Below are positions 46,950 through 58,445 of a DNA stretch of 64,000 nt, piece after piece (within the stretch, counting starts at the first letter, position 1; each line of letters opens with the position of its first letter). The stretch lies in contig NC_063162.1 of assembly GCF_023159225.1 (NCBI RefSeq), positions 87,635,438-87,699,437 on the forward strand, in the 5' to 3' direction. A program made the position numbers and the translations under genes. A model generated the notes under the pieces. The model had not been told where the DNA came from. It saw only the letters and a program-made list of their open reading frames with translations, and searched no databases. The stretch is from Perognathus longimembris pacificus. Taxonomy: Eukaryota > Chordata > Mammalia > Rodentia > Heteromyidae.

Positions 46950-47440
46950 AATATCATTTCAAGTAGGTGCTAATGAAATTGACATCTTTTCAGAAAAGTC
47001 TTCTCAGTAATTTTGTTGGTTTTTTTTTTTGTCTACAAAATTGGAAAGAGGAACACACAATGAATGCTGAGAGGTAGAAAATGCTATAGATGCCTCTCAG
47101 ACCCCCAAGAAATATTTGAAATGCCGAGTCAGGTTTTATTCTCTATGGTAAGAGATGTCCTTCAGGGAGCATAGTTTGAATGCTCATGAGTAGGAGACCC
47201 TTTTGCGTCATGCTCTTGCAGTACTAAAAGGCTTTGCTCACAGGGAGTGATCCATAATTACAGTATTATTTTGAAGCATAGAGATCTGAGTGAAGCAAAA
47301 GTGCAACATTTGAAAGCCCCAGGAAGTAAATTTGGAAATGATAAGGCAATTGACTCATAATCAAATTGTTCTGTCGTTTTTATAATTTGGCTACCATATA
47401 AAGCTGATTTCTATAAACTTTCATCAAGGGTGAGAAAAAA
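46950..47440. promoter_or_regulatory. Candidate conserved noncoding (enhancer-like) block
   Basis: No repeat recognised. It is rich in motif-like words: 'gatccataattacagtatt' (homeodomain-type), and near 47350 'caattgactcataatcaaa', which holds an AP-1-type TGACTCA. No coding frame. Functional status is inferred from composition only. Confidence 0.25.
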
Positions 47441-48194
47441 AAATGTTCCCAGGATTTAGTAATATAATATAAAGTATTAAGCAAGGAGGACATAGTGAGT
47501 AGTGGTGATCATGGGGAACCACTCCTGAAGGCAACTGGAGAAAACGCTGGCTGGGAACACCGTAGAAGCCAATAAAGCCTGGATCAGGTCCAACCTGATG
47601 GTGCCTCTGGCTTCTACTTCTGCATCCATGCTAGATCAGTAGAAAGCTGGGGACTTCTACCCAGAACCTTCCCTGTGCCACGTTAACTCCAGGGTTAAAG
47701 ACAGTTTGCTTCTGACGCCTTTTTTTTTTTTTTAAATCTCTGTCGTTAGGAAAGTTAAGCTAATAGGACAAAACAAAGTTCCAATCTTTAGAAGGCTGAG
47801 AGTTCATTTGAATGCTTCTTTGGAACTGTCTACACACAAGATGAAAACAAAACCAAGCATTTCTTGGAATCATGATTCTAAAGGTCATAGTTTACCATTT
47901 TACAAAAGGATTATCCTTTCTTTTATTATGCAGATAAGCTTGAAATAATGTAATTATGAGACTTGAGGCTAACCTAGACCCACTGTGGCACAGGTTTTGT
48001 GCAGTGTCCAAGCCAAAAAGCAGAACATAAACAGAAGTTTCTCTATGTGCCCTCATGTAAAACAAACATGAGTATAAAGAAATCCCCGTAACTTGTAACT
48101 GTATTCTTTTTTGAATCATTCTTTACCATGTCCTATAAGACCTCATCTTTATTTTCATGAAAGTTGTTGGAGAAACAGTTCTTTTTTCCTTTTA
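47441..48194. other. Unassigned sequence
   Basis: Nothing recognised except a T13 run at about 47720. Confidence 0.45.
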
Positions 48195-48268
48195 AAACAG
48201 GCTCTCACTAGCCTGTAATCTTCTGGCTAGAGGGCTGGGATTTCAGGCATGTGCTATCACTCCTGGTA
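48195..48268 (-). mobile_element. B1-like (7SL-derived) fragment, antisense
   Basis: 'aggctctcactagcctgta', then 'gctgggatttcaggcatgt' and 'gctatcactcctggt', a B1 head without the Geo unit. Confidence 0.6.
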
Positions 48269-48688
48269 AAACAGCATTTTTTTTTTGAAAGTGTGTACAT
48301 GATGGAAATGATATCTTAAGGATTAAATGTGTGTCTGTGTGAAATTAGGCCATTATCTTCATTCATCTTGTTCGTGTTTATGTGATCTCTTACAACATAG
48401 ACATGTATTTTTTAAAGGAATATTTGAAGGGGTTCTATAGACCAGATCAGTACAGTCATGAAATTGACATCCTGGAAATTAGCTAAAAGTCTACTAATTT
48501 TTTTTTTTTTTACTATTTTCTTATTGATGCCATCAGCTGATTCTAGAATCAAACAACCTGGCATGGACTAAGATCACATTAGGCTAATATGCCTCCAGTA
48601 AGCAGCATCTAGCTGTTCAAAATAAATGCCCAGAAGAGGAGGAGCTTTAAAGGGATTCCCTTCTTCTGAAGAGTTCTTTTGAAGTAGA
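48269..48688. other. Unassigned sequence
   Basis: Nothing recognised. Confidence 0.45.
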
Positions 48689-48765
48689 AGGAGGAGGAGG
48701 AAGAGGAGGAGGAAGAGGAGGAAGAGGAGGAGGAGGAGGAAGAAGAAAAAGAAAAAGAAATTTCA
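48689..48765 (+). repeat. (GGA/GAA)n purine tract
   Basis: About 75 bp of pure purine. Confidence 0.95.
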
Positions 48766-49955
48766 ATATACAATAGGCACATAGGCTACCTTTTAGAAAG
48801 GATCCAAAAGATGGCAGTGGGATGGTGTTCTTCGTGTCTAACAAATTTTTCCTCTCTGCCATGGTTTTCCACAAGGGCAGCAGCTGGTACTTAGTAAATC
48901 TGGTCCTCATTCTCCATTTCCCACCCCAAAATTCTCCCTACCCTTCAGGCTCCCAACATAGCTCCTCCCATTCACACCAGTGGCTGACAATCTGTTTCTT
49001 TCTCTCCTATCCCTGCCCTTCCCTCACCTCCATGTGGCTGCTGTATTCCTTTTCCACTTCTCCATCCCCACCTCAGAGTCTTTATTAATGCCCCTCCCCC
49101 CAAAAAAACCTCCACAAAGTGCACCGTCTAGTGTTTCACTAAACTTGTTACCTTAGAAAACCTGCCCATTACCCAGATTCTGCACAATGGAAAGCCTGCA
49201 TACAAACAACCACAGGGAAAAGCCTTCTGACTCTCTCCAAAGGCAGTTAAGAAAGGAGAAAGCCCTGTCACTAATCCTTTTCATTCTTGTGCTTGAACAG
49301 ACACAGCTTGCCACCCTGTGGAATTGCATAACCGTGTCAAGGAAGTTACAAGCCCCTACCTGCCACAAAAGAAAATGTAATCCTTCTCAAACACATTGCT
49401 AAAGTCTTTCCTTTGATCTGCACATGTTGTTTTCAAGAACATCTCTATAGGAGTCTTAGGGTAGGTAAAGTTAATCTCCTGTTCCCAAATGTAAGCAAAG
49501 AGGTGATTTGCTTGAAGTTTTACTCCATATTTACCAAAAGGAGGAAATAAACAGGTTCTGGAACTTTACTAGATTTTATGCGAAAAAAAGAATAGTAATT
49601 TTGAACTGTTTTGCGGAATTTTCATCCATAATCTGTTCTGGCAATCCATCTAAACTAACTCAAAAAACCATCACCTCTGTGGGGCAAGAAGTTGGATAGG
49701 GCTTAACTGTGGATTTCTGCCTGTGTGGTTTGGGCTGGGGTAAGTCAGTGGAATTTGCGGGTAGCTGGCCTTGACTACCATAATTTCCATCACATGTCTG
49801 GTCCTTGGTTGAGGGGTGTGGGGATGAGGGAGGCTGGGCTTTGCTGTACCTCTCTCATCTCTGTGTAACCTCAGAGCCTCTCTGTAGAGTTCAGTTCATG
49901 GAGTAAGTGCTTCAACAAACAGAAGGAGGAACCTGTTAGTCCGTTAGGGGCTGAT
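48766..49955. other. Unassigned sequence
   Basis: About 1.2 kb, C/T-rich 48900-49100. Nothing recognised. Confidence 0.45.
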
Positions 49956-50265
49956 CAAGAGGTGGGCATAGAGTCACTTTCTATAGATCCTATCAAATGA
50001 GATTGTAAGGAGGGGCTAGTGGGTAGGGGAGTGATGAATGAAGAAGAGGACAGAGGATAAACCCAGTAAAAACATTCCATGTGCACATGTGATCAAGGAA
50101 ATGGGAACTGTGAGATAAGTCTGGAGGGAGACAACAGATAGAATGTGAGAGAATGGTGGAAGGGGTAACTCTGAATGTGAAACATTGGACACATTAATTG
50201 AAACCCTCTTGTACGACCTTTTGAAGTTCAGAAGAAATAAAATTAATAAAAAATGACAAGTAAAT
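49956..50265 (+). mobile_element. L1 3' UTR fragment, sense
   Basis: 'ggggctagtgggtagggga', 'gaatggtggaaggggtaac' and the AT-rich end 'aagaaataaaattaataaa' parallel the other L1 3' UTRs here. Moderate match. Confidence 0.5.
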
Positions 50266-50721
50266 CCAGGTCTAAGATGAAGATTCTTACCATTTGGTAT
50301 TAAATACATGAACAAATAAAATAACTGTGGATGTCTCTGCTCATCATTTCCTTTGCCAAGATCTCTGCCTGGAAGAGTCAGCTCCTGCAATTCCTCCCTG
50401 TGAGGGCTCAGTGAACTGTGGCCTTCAGACCCAAACTGGCCCTCTACACCTCATTTTAAACAATGCTTTATGGAAACAGAGCTGCTTTTATTCATTTACC
50501 AATTGTCTATGAGTATTTTCCCACTAGAACATTCAAACTGAGCAGCTGCTACAGAGACCAGAGACCATCTGGACCCTAAACTCTAAAACATTTACTCTCT
50601 GGTCTTTTATTTTTTAAAAAATCACTTGCCAACCAACCACAGTTTTACAGCATAAAGAAAACACAGGTTATTACAAATACATCTATCCATCCATCCTGAT
50701 AAATTTTGGGGAGGATTGGAA
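50266..50721. other. Unassigned sequence
   Basis: Nothing recognised. Confidence 0.45.
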
Positions 50722-50812
50722 GAAGAGAGAGAGAAAGAGAGAAGAGTAGAGGGAAGGAGGGAGAGAGAGAGGAAGGGAGGAAGAGAGGAAGGGAGGGAGG
50801 GGAAGAGAGATT
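50722..50812 (+). repeat. (GA/GGAA)n purine tract
   Basis: About 90 bp, almost pure purine with one T. The Ser/Leu/Pro open frames on the minus strand are artefacts. Confidence 0.95.
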
Positions 50813-51238
50813 CCCAGACACATTTATCTTCTCCTGCCAATTTTTTGTTTTACCATAGAATCCGGAGTGGGTTCTGCGGATATCTAGAGTAAAGTATACA
50901 GATATAAGGGAGACTGAGTTTGCCAATGGGGGAGGGAAAGTGGCATACTTTTCTTCTGTCCATGAGAGGGTCCTGTGCCCAGGCACTGCCAATATGGAAG
51001 GGAGCAATACTATAGCAGATGAGCTGGGCTAGAATTCCCTGTGTGGGGCCTGCTGGGGATTGTAAGGCCCCAAACAGTTATACAGAGCAGCTTGAAGAGT
51101 TTACAACATGGACTGATGTCTGAAACAAGCCCTACCCCTGTGGATAATGGCTGCAGTGACTGGACCAGAGGCATCATCCAGAGGAGGAGAATGAGATTCT
51201 ATAGCTTCCGGTGTGGAACCAGGACCTGCCCATCTCCA
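50813..51238. other. Unassigned sequence up to a gap
   Basis: Nothing recognised. Confidence 0.45.
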
Positions 51239-51738
51239 NNNNNNNNNNNNNNNNNNNNNNNNNNNNNNNNNNNNNNNNNNNNNNNNNNNNNNNNNNNNNN
51301 NNNNNNNNNNNNNNNNNNNNNNNNNNNNNNNNNNNNNNNNNNNNNNNNNNNNNNNNNNNNNNNNNNNNNNNNNNNNNNNNNNNNNNNNNNNNNNNNNNNN
51401 NNNNNNNNNNNNNNNNNNNNNNNNNNNNNNNNNNNNNNNNNNNNNNNNNNNNNNNNNNNNNNNNNNNNNNNNNNNNNNNNNNNNNNNNNNNNNNNNNNNN
51501 NNNNNNNNNNNNNNNNNNNNNNNNNNNNNNNNNNNNNNNNNNNNNNNNNNNNNNNNNNNNNNNNNNNNNNNNNNNNNNNNNNNNNNNNNNNNNNNNNNNN
51601 NNNNNNNNNNNNNNNNNNNNNNNNNNNNNNNNNNNNNNNNNNNNNNNNNNNNNNNNNNNNNNNNNNNNNNNNNNNNNNNNNNNNNNNNNNNNNNNNNNNN
51701 NNNNNNNNNNNNNNNNNNNNNNNNNNNNNNNNNNNNNN
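51239..51738. other. Assembly gap (500 N)
   Basis: A run of exactly 500 N. Four open frames that seem to cross it are artefacts. Confidence 1.
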
Positions 51739-53060
51739 CAGAACCCGATGTCATAATTCTGGCTCTGTGCAAATTTCTCTCTGCTGCCTCTCTTGACAGG
51801 GCTGGGCTGGGGTGGTGGTGGGGAGTGCTGAATGCAATCAGATGATCTATCAAATGCTGTGGCCTGCTGTTGAATGGTACTGTGACAGATTGATGTTACT
51901 TTGAGATCATCATCATAAACTGGGTTCCATGAAGTGCAGCCTAAGGAGATGAGATGGAGCATGGGTCCAGCAATAGCTGAGGTAAGGCCAGCTGCGTGAA
52001 GGGCAGCCTCCAGGCACCACTGCCATGGGGAATTCAGGACATCCAGATAGCACCGGACTCTATACAAGGATCATTTGAATTAAGTATACAAACATTCCAA
52101 AGATTTCATGGAATGAAATCTCTACAACATAATGTATTTTTTTTTTAAATTCAGCTCTCTGTGGGTTTTCTGGCTTTTAATTTGCTAAGTTTCTCAAGGC
52201 CCCTCTGGGACAGAGGTTGACTCACAGGTAGGAAGGTGAGGAGTGTACTGAGCAGGAGTTCTCACACTATCGAATTATTCTGAATTAGGAAATCATATAT
52301 CAGATTTGACAATAAACTCCTTGAACACTTAGGGGAACCCAAGTCTTTGTGTATGTCTTGTACTCTCAAAGGGATGTCAGAATCTGCTGTTGAGTTTTTT
52401 TCTTTCTCTCCTCTTCTGGTCTTACTCATACAAGGTGAATTCCTTCCCAGGGGAATCGTTAATTCATTCATGGTTCCACAGTTGAGCACTGTGCTGGCTT
52501 CAGAGGAGCAGGAAGGGGCAGGCAGAGTTCTGCCTTCCTGGAGCACTTGCTTAGGGGTGCCAAGACACCACTTACCAGGTATATCTTCTGGATTCAAGTA
52601 CGCCCCCTTCTCCTGCCCCCCCATCTCTTTTATTTTGATCTGCAATGTGGTCCCTTCTAGGCAGAAGTTGCAATCTATAGGTACAAGAGAAAGACTGATG
52701 AATATACATGTAGTTCTGGAGAACCAGGAGCTTGTAATGGTGACATGAGACCCTTCTGTCAGCAGCTACAGTAAAAGGTGAGATGTGACAAGAACTGTAA
52801 AAGGGAGGACATGGAGGGTGTGGTTCTTATAGAGGAGTTATCACATAGCTTGGGAACATAGGATGTTTACTGTAGAGATTTGGGATGGGTTTGGGGATGT
52901 CAAGATTTTCCCTTATGACTTACAATCCTATAATTATTGTCTCAGAATTGAGTGCGCTGTTCTCAGAAGTCTGCTTATCAAAACATTATTTCTATGGCTC
53001 TGTGTTGTTTGCCTTTTGCTTGAAGTCTTCTCTCATCTTTCAAGTGGTCCATTCTGTTGA
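51739..53060. other. Unassigned sequence
   Basis: Overlapping frames of about 130 codons on both strands at 52262-52748, and a 110-codon minus-strand frame at 51739-52067 next to the gap, have no recognisable domain. None is called as a gene. Confidence 0.35.
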
Positions 53061-53270
53061 GTGATGGGAACAGGTGCTCATGCCTGTAAATCCTAGCTAC
53101 TCAGGAGACTGAGATCTGAGGATCCTGATGTAAAGGCAGCTTAGGCAGGAACATCTAAGAAAATCTTATTCCAGTTAACCAGCAAAAAGCTGGAAGTGGA
53201 GATATGGCTCAGGTCCAGCTTTGAGTTGAAGCAAGATTTCAAGACTCTGAGCTCAATCTGCAGTACTAAG
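53061..53270 (+). mobile_element. Composite B1-like/Geo SINE
   Basis: 'gctcatgcctgtaaatcct', linker 'ttccagttaaccagcaaaa', right unit partly deleted ('gagatatggctcaggtcca'), end 'gagctcaatctgcagtact'. Confidence 0.85.
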
Positions 53271-53901
53271 GGGAAAAAAATCTGAGTCGAAATCTTCTAT
53301 ATCTAAGTTTTCCTCATTGATTCCATTTCTGCCTTCTCTCTCACTTGCCATTTTACCCACATACATGAATGAAGATACTGCATATATGCCTGTCAATTTC
53401 CTCAGGCTAGAAGTATGGGCACAGTAGAGAACACCACAAATGTAATAAAAAAATCCTAAGCTAATAAGCTGAATTGTATTAGCAATACATGTAAAACCTT
53501 GCATTTCAATTCAAAACTATCAATTACAGAAGAGGGAAGAGCTAGCCTAGAGAGGGATTCTGTAATAGCAACCTAAGATTTAGAATTAATTCTTGACTTC
53601 ATCTGAGCCAGCAATGTGGTGTGACTGCTAAAGAAGGTACTAATCCTGTGTCACATGGCTAGAACAATGCAGAGATAATGGAAAGCAATCACCTTCTGCA
53701 CTGCTGGGATTATACTGCCATGCTGTGTGCAGCTTTACTTGCCTTATTTTAAGAGGTATATAGACATGCCAAATATTGTAGCCTTTATACCTGGCAAGAG
53801 AGGCCTCTGTCCTGGTCACAGGCTTGAGACAATTTTACATACACACCACAGAGTGATACGAGCCTAATAGGGTAGTAGATAAGACAGGACATGTTTAAAA
53901 G
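53271..53901. other. Unassigned sequence
   Basis: Nothing recognised. Confidence 0.45.
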
Positions 53902-54076
53902 ACACTGGATGCCAGTGGCTCACATCTATAATCCATGGCAGTAAACGAGACACTTATCTCCAATTAAGTACCAAAAAGCTGGAAGTTGAGCTCTGGCTCA
54001 AGTGGTAGAGCATTATTCTTGAGCAAAAGAAGCCTAGGGACAATGCCCAGGCCCTGAGTTCAAGCCCCCAGGACAA
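53902..54076 (+). mobile_element. Composite SINE with internal deletion
   Basis: 'gccagtggctcacatctat', then a jump to 'gagacacttatctccaatt' (about 60 bp of head missing), right unit 'gctctggctcaagtggtag', end 'gagttcaagcccccaggac'. Confidence 0.88.
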
Positions 54077-54138
54077 GGACAGGAGAAGAAGAGGAAGAAG
54101 GAGGAGGAGGAAGAAGAAGAAAAAGAGGAGGAAGAGGA
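54077..54138 (+). repeat. (GAA/GGA)n purine tract
   Basis: About 60 bp of near-pure purine on the SINE 3' tail. Confidence 0.95.
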
Positions 54139-54842
54139 GCACTCTATTAGTTGTAGAGGAGGCAAAGAGCTGGGCTTCAGAAGAACAGGAAGGGAGCTCT
54201 ATCTTAAGGGAGCCCTGGTTCAAGGACACCCAAGTCCCCAAGGTTAGTAGCTAGGCAGAATAGACTTTTGGAAGTGCTAGAAATGCCTCAGCTGGGAAAG
54301 TGAAGGTAGAGGAGAGAATTTGCTTGTTGGGCTCCCTGCAGTGGCTATGAAATGGTGATCTGGACCTTGTGTCTGCCCTGGGATTCTGGGCCCAGGACAA
54401 GTTTCTATCTTGCTCTTAGTCCAGAAGTTCTACCCCACCCTCTAGGAAAGGATTATAGGATTATAGTTATTTTCAGAGAATTTGACCATCTATATACCTC
54501 TAATTCTGCCTTTTAAAAATGGAATAAATGAATAATTCAATATAAATACTGAGTATAGAGCCTGGTGTATAGTAGGTGTTTAATAATTGTTATTTTCTTT
54601 TAACATTCCTTTTTTCTTACCCTCTGTGTATAACTATAAATACTAGCAGCAGATTTCATAAGTATTACCAAGCAGGTTCCACAAGCTTTGAAATACCATT
54701 CATGCAAGATCTTTTGTGTTTATCCTTGATTCCATTTTTTGTATGTCTTTTGAAAATTAGGATTTCCCTGACCCCAACTCTTTGATATCTATTAGTGGTT
54801 TTCTACAGATGTTTCTCTTTCTTTCTCATGTACAGAATGTGT
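54139..54842. other. Unassigned; MIR 3' fragment at 54541-54596
   Basis: 'gagcctggtgtatagtagg' followed by 'tgtttaataattgtt' is a MIR 3' end. The rest is unrecognised up to the gap. Confidence 0.5.
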
Positions 54843-54942
54843 NNNNNNNNNNNNNNNNNNNNNNNNNNNNNNNNNNNNNNNNNNNNNNNNNNNNNNNNNN
54901 NNNNNNNNNNNNNNNNNNNNNNNNNNNNNNNNNNNNNNNNNN
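54843..54942. other. Assembly gap (100 N)
   Basis: A run of exactly 100 N, a different convention from the three 500-N gaps. Confidence 1.
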
Positions 54943-55834
54943 CCACACTTGCCCACCCTCATCAAGAAGAGCAGGGGCCAGGGAAATGAGTTGTTTAAGA
55001 GAAATGACTTACACTGGAAGAAAAATCTGTGCTTCCAGAAATCATGGCAAGTTCAAATTCTGTATCTGTGCTCCCTCTCCCAATGAATCAATAAGGTAGA
55101 ACTGAAGAATGTCAGATCATTAACAGGAAATAAATGAACCATATTTTTGGTACACCTGAGTGCTGAATATAAATTTTAGACACTAATATCATGAAATTCT
55201 CTGAGTTTTTTAAAAAAATATTCTTTTCAGTTAAGGTCTTATCATCATTGCCAGGCTTATACATCAAAGTTCTAATGGGAGTGGAATGAACCTCTTCTAG
55301 AGAGATGGAGGACATTCCTGCGGTAGGTCATAAAGGGAAGTTTATAAGCAGTTTGGCCTAGTTCCATTGTGGTTTGGCCGGATAATGACCTTGGGCAATG
55401 CAGTGTAATATAATGTTGAAAGGAAACCATTAAGGCTGAGTTCCTACCAAGCAAATAACAGTAGAGTTAATTCAAATGACTCCCTAGCAAAGTTCCTGTC
55501 TCCATCCCCACAACACTATGGCTTTGTTTGACACATTAAAGGGTGCAGGGTCACTTTTCTTCTTTGCTAATGAACAAATCACTGGAAGTCTGAAAACTGA
55601 GCTGGAGGAGTAGATTTTAGCAGTTGAGTTCAAATGCAGATGGTATAGAAGTAAGATTTTTTTTCCCCTCTGGCTAGGACCGTGGCATGGTTGGCAGTAA
55701 TTGCGCCTGAGACCTGGGGAGGGAGGGCAGACCCTAGGTTTGAAAATAAACTCCCTTCTCTGGGACATGGATAAAGTGATGGAGGAAAAATGAGCTGTTA
55801 GTAGACAGAGTGGAACTTGGGCAAGCTCTTAAAG
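54943..55834. other. Unassigned sequence
   Basis: Nothing recognised. Confidence 0.45.
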
Positions 55835-56065
55835 GTAAATTATGGGAGCTGTGGATATGGCCTAGTGGCAAGAGTGCTTGCTTCCCATAAATGAAGCCCT
55901 GGGTTCGATTCCTCAGCACCACACATACAGAAAATGGCCAGAAGTGGTGCTGTGGCTCAAGTGGCAGAGTGCTAGCCCTGAGCAAAAAGAAGCCAGGGAC
56001 AGTGCTCAGGCCCTGAGTCCAAGTTCCAGACTGGCAAGAAAAAAAAAAAGAAAAAAGTAAGTTAT
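55835..56065 (+). mobile_element. IDL-Geo SINE with 9-bp TSD
   Basis: Body 55844-56056: 'gtggatatggcctagtggc', B box 'ggttcgattcc' intact, right unit 'gctgtggctcaagtggcag', A-rich tail. TSDs gtaaattat/gtaagttat (8 of 9) lie at 55835-55843 and 56057-56065. Confidence 0.93.
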
Positions 56066-56430
56066 CCTATGCTGGGTAACAAACCAGTCCAAAACTTCAA
56101 CCAATTTTCTTATGTCTGAGATGGGCTGGGTAGCTCTGCTCTGTCTGGTATCACCTGGAGCCATGGGCATCTGAGGCTTATCTGGTTTTGGAAAATACAA
56201 GATGGTGTTGGAAGCCATTGACCAAAGCAACCCATTTTTCCTCCACGTGGTCTATGAGGCCAGGATCTCTTGAGTCATGGCAGCTTTAATCCAAGAGAAA
56301 AGATCCATAATTCCTAGTCTTCCAAAGGCCTCATGTTTGAAATCTTGACATTTCACATCTGCCACATTTTATGGGTAAAAGAAATCACACAACCAATTGA
56401 GATTCAAGGGGAGGGGAAATGAACACTATT
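56066..56430 (-). mobile_element. LTR-like ancient dispersed repeat, family unresolved
   Basis: 'tgctgggtaacaaaccagt', 'gagatgggctgggtagctc', 'catttttcctccacgtggt', 'aatcacacaaccaattgag' then 'attcaaggggaggggaaat'. It matches the same kind of repeat as 45995-46375. Confidence 0.55.
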
Positions 56431-56451
56431 TTTTTTTAAGTTAGGGTATTA

Positions 56452-56990
56452 TTATGTTGTTGGGGTCCATCTTCCCCCCCTAGATGGAAGGGGCCTGATG
56501 CACCTCCCCCAGCTGGGGAATGCGGCCTTTCCATCCTCTATACATTGGAATCCGGAGAAACCGGTCCGATAAGAGACCCCCGACTTAGCTGGCAGCCAGC
56601 CTGGCGCCTACCAGCCCCGCCCTGGTTTGGCGCACTCAGAGTGACGTAGCCCCTTGGAGGTCAAGTGACCAGCCCCTTGGAGGTCACCTGACAGCTCGTG
56701 GCCTATGGGAATCCTGGCCAACCCCCTTTCCCCGGATCATCTACCCTTGTCCCTCTCTCAATAAAGTTAGTTCGCTCTCAGAAGCTGACCCGTGGTCTAT
56801 GTCCGTGGCTCCCAGAGTAGGATAGCGGTCACATTGCCACGCGGGTCGCGCGCAGCCAGGACGGAGACACCCCCACGTCTCACCCCGACAGACCTGCAGG
56901 CCGAGGGTGGGGGGAGAAGACGATGCGAGGGTAATAAGAGAGAAAATAAGCATTTGAGCCGGAGCAGAGAAAGCAGTCCCCACATTATGT
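56452..56990 (+). mobile_element. Solo LTR of a class II-like endogenous retrovirus
   Basis: The body is 56458-56984 (527 bp), opening TGTTGGGG and closing CCCCACA, an imperfect terminal inverted repeat with TG...CA ends. Perfect 6-bp target-site duplications (ttatgt) lie at 56452-56457 and 56985-56990. A polyadenylation signal AATAAA is at 56760-56765. U3 holds two tandem 23-bp units (56648-56670, 56671-56693) and a CRE-like TGACGT (56642-56647). U5 is CpG-rich (56835-56900). A 6-bp duplication is typical of betaretrovirus-like (ERVK) elements. No second LTR or internal viral sequence is present, so it is a recombination remnant with no coding capacity. Retained CpGs suggest youth. Confidence 0.9.
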
Positions 56991-57109
56991 TGCTCAGGTT
57001 AGCACTAAACTTCAGAGCCTGTAGGGATTACAGATATATGCTACTTTGTCCAGTGTGCCCTACCTTTTGACATGAGCACAAAAGATAGGGAGTTGTTGGG
57101 GACTTTATT

Positions 57110-57560
57110 ACAAGGGTTCTTCGAAGAGACAGAATCAACATGGTAGGTACCTGTCCTATCCTACTGATATATAGGTTTCTGTTCCATTTGATTCTGTGTA
57201 GGATAGTTTCTATTTCTTCAGAGACATGAAACCAATAAGAGTGAAAGGGGAAGGAAATTGACTCACAGTGTTTTGAAGGCTGAAGTACAATATTGAACAT
57301 AGGCAATTGGTGTTGGTAGATCGCTTGCTCCAAGATTTTGTTCTTGCTCTAGGGAGCTAATTCTTTTTTCTGTTAAGGCCTTCATCTGATTAGATGAGGC
57401 CTGCCCACATTATGAAGAGTCATCTTTTTACCCACTTTCCTTAGGTAAAAATGCTAATTTCATCTACAGAAACATTCTCATAGAAACACCCAGAATAATG
57501 TTTAACCAAATATCTGGCTATTATGGTCCAGCTAAGTTAACATACAAAATTTTGCATTAT
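57110..57560 (-). mobile_element. MaLR-like LTR or related dispersed repeat, antisense
   Basis: 'acaagggttcttcgaagag', 'attgactcacagtgttttg', 'aaggccttcatctgattag', 'gaggcctgcccacattatg', 'aataatgtttaaccaaata' and 'gtccagctaagttaacata' are in the order of a common mammalian LTR-type repeat. Family uncertain. Confidence 0.55.
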
Positions 57561-57736
57561 TGGGGTGAACCTTGTGGCCTGGTGACCACAGGAGACTGAG
57601 GGCTTTTCTGTCCACATCCTCGCATTCCCACTATTTCTATCTTTCTTTTGGACTTCAGGTTTCTACCTCCAGAGTCCTCTTTTGGGCCTCAACCTCCTAA
57701 TCTCTGTTTCTATCTTCTCTTTTATTTATTTATTTT

Positions 57737-58060
57737 TTTAATACCAACAAATTTATTTTTTTTCAAATTTTTATTATCAAACTGATGTACAGAGAGGTTA
57801 CAGTTTCATACGTTAGGCATTGGATATATTTCTTGTACTGTTTGTTACCTTGTCCCTCATACCCCCCTCCCTCCTCCCCCTTTCCCTTTCCCCCCCTGAG
57901 GTGTTCAGTTCACTTACACCAAACAGTTTTGCAAGTATTGCTTTTGTAGTTGTTTGGTTTTTTTTGCCCTGTGCCTCTCAATTTTGGTATTCCCTTTCAA
58001 TTTCCTACTTCTAATACCAGTATACACGGTTTCCAATATACTCAGATAAGATTACAGAGA
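57737..58060 (-). mobile_element. L1 3' UTR, antisense, with TSD
   Basis: It is the reverse complement of the 3' UTR in the L1 at 15793-17007, from 'tttattatcaaactgatgt' to 'tttccaatatactcagata'. Both copies are of one subfamily and clearly similar. Likely TSDs (tctcttttatttattt) lie at about 57716-57731 and 58061-58076. Truncated within the UTR. Confidence 0.88.
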
Positions 58061-58076
58061 TCTCTTTTATTTATTT

Positions 58077-58445
58077 TTTTATAAACAGCAACAAAGTGTT
58101 TCCAACCTTGGCCACTACCTGGGGTGGCCTTAGTTGCCTGGCACCCAGGAAATGGGGTGGGGGTGGTCTGAGGACTGGAGTGAGGGAGGCAAACAGAATG
58201 CCACGCTGGGGATCCAACTACCCAGGCTACAGGAAAGCCAGTGACAACATTCTCTGCACCCCCCCACCCGCCCAGGTTTCTTCAACCATTTCCATTTTCT
58301 GCATTGTAGAACTGGGGCCTATGTTTTCGGTGGAAAACACTAGAGAAGGCCAAGGCTTGCTCTTTCCTCTGGGGCACATGGGCTCTGCCACAGGGCCATC
58401 TGGAGACAATGTTGTCTTTTCCTTTTGTCTTTTTGTTTTGTTTTG
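58077..58445. other. Unassigned sequence
   Basis: G/C-richer than its surroundings (58115-58280). No repeat or gene recognised. Confidence 0.4.

Noticed and set aside
52262..52748. 127- and 133-codon frames on opposite strands
   Set aside because: They overlap each other, match no family I know and have no splice or polyadenylation context.
56458..56984. Provirus with coding capacity
   Set aside because: Only one LTR is present, with matching TSDs directly at both ends. There is no internal sequence.
56792..57070. 92-codon frame in the LTR as a gene
   Set aside because: It lies in R/U5 of the solo LTR and runs into flanking DNA. High GC reduces stops by chance.
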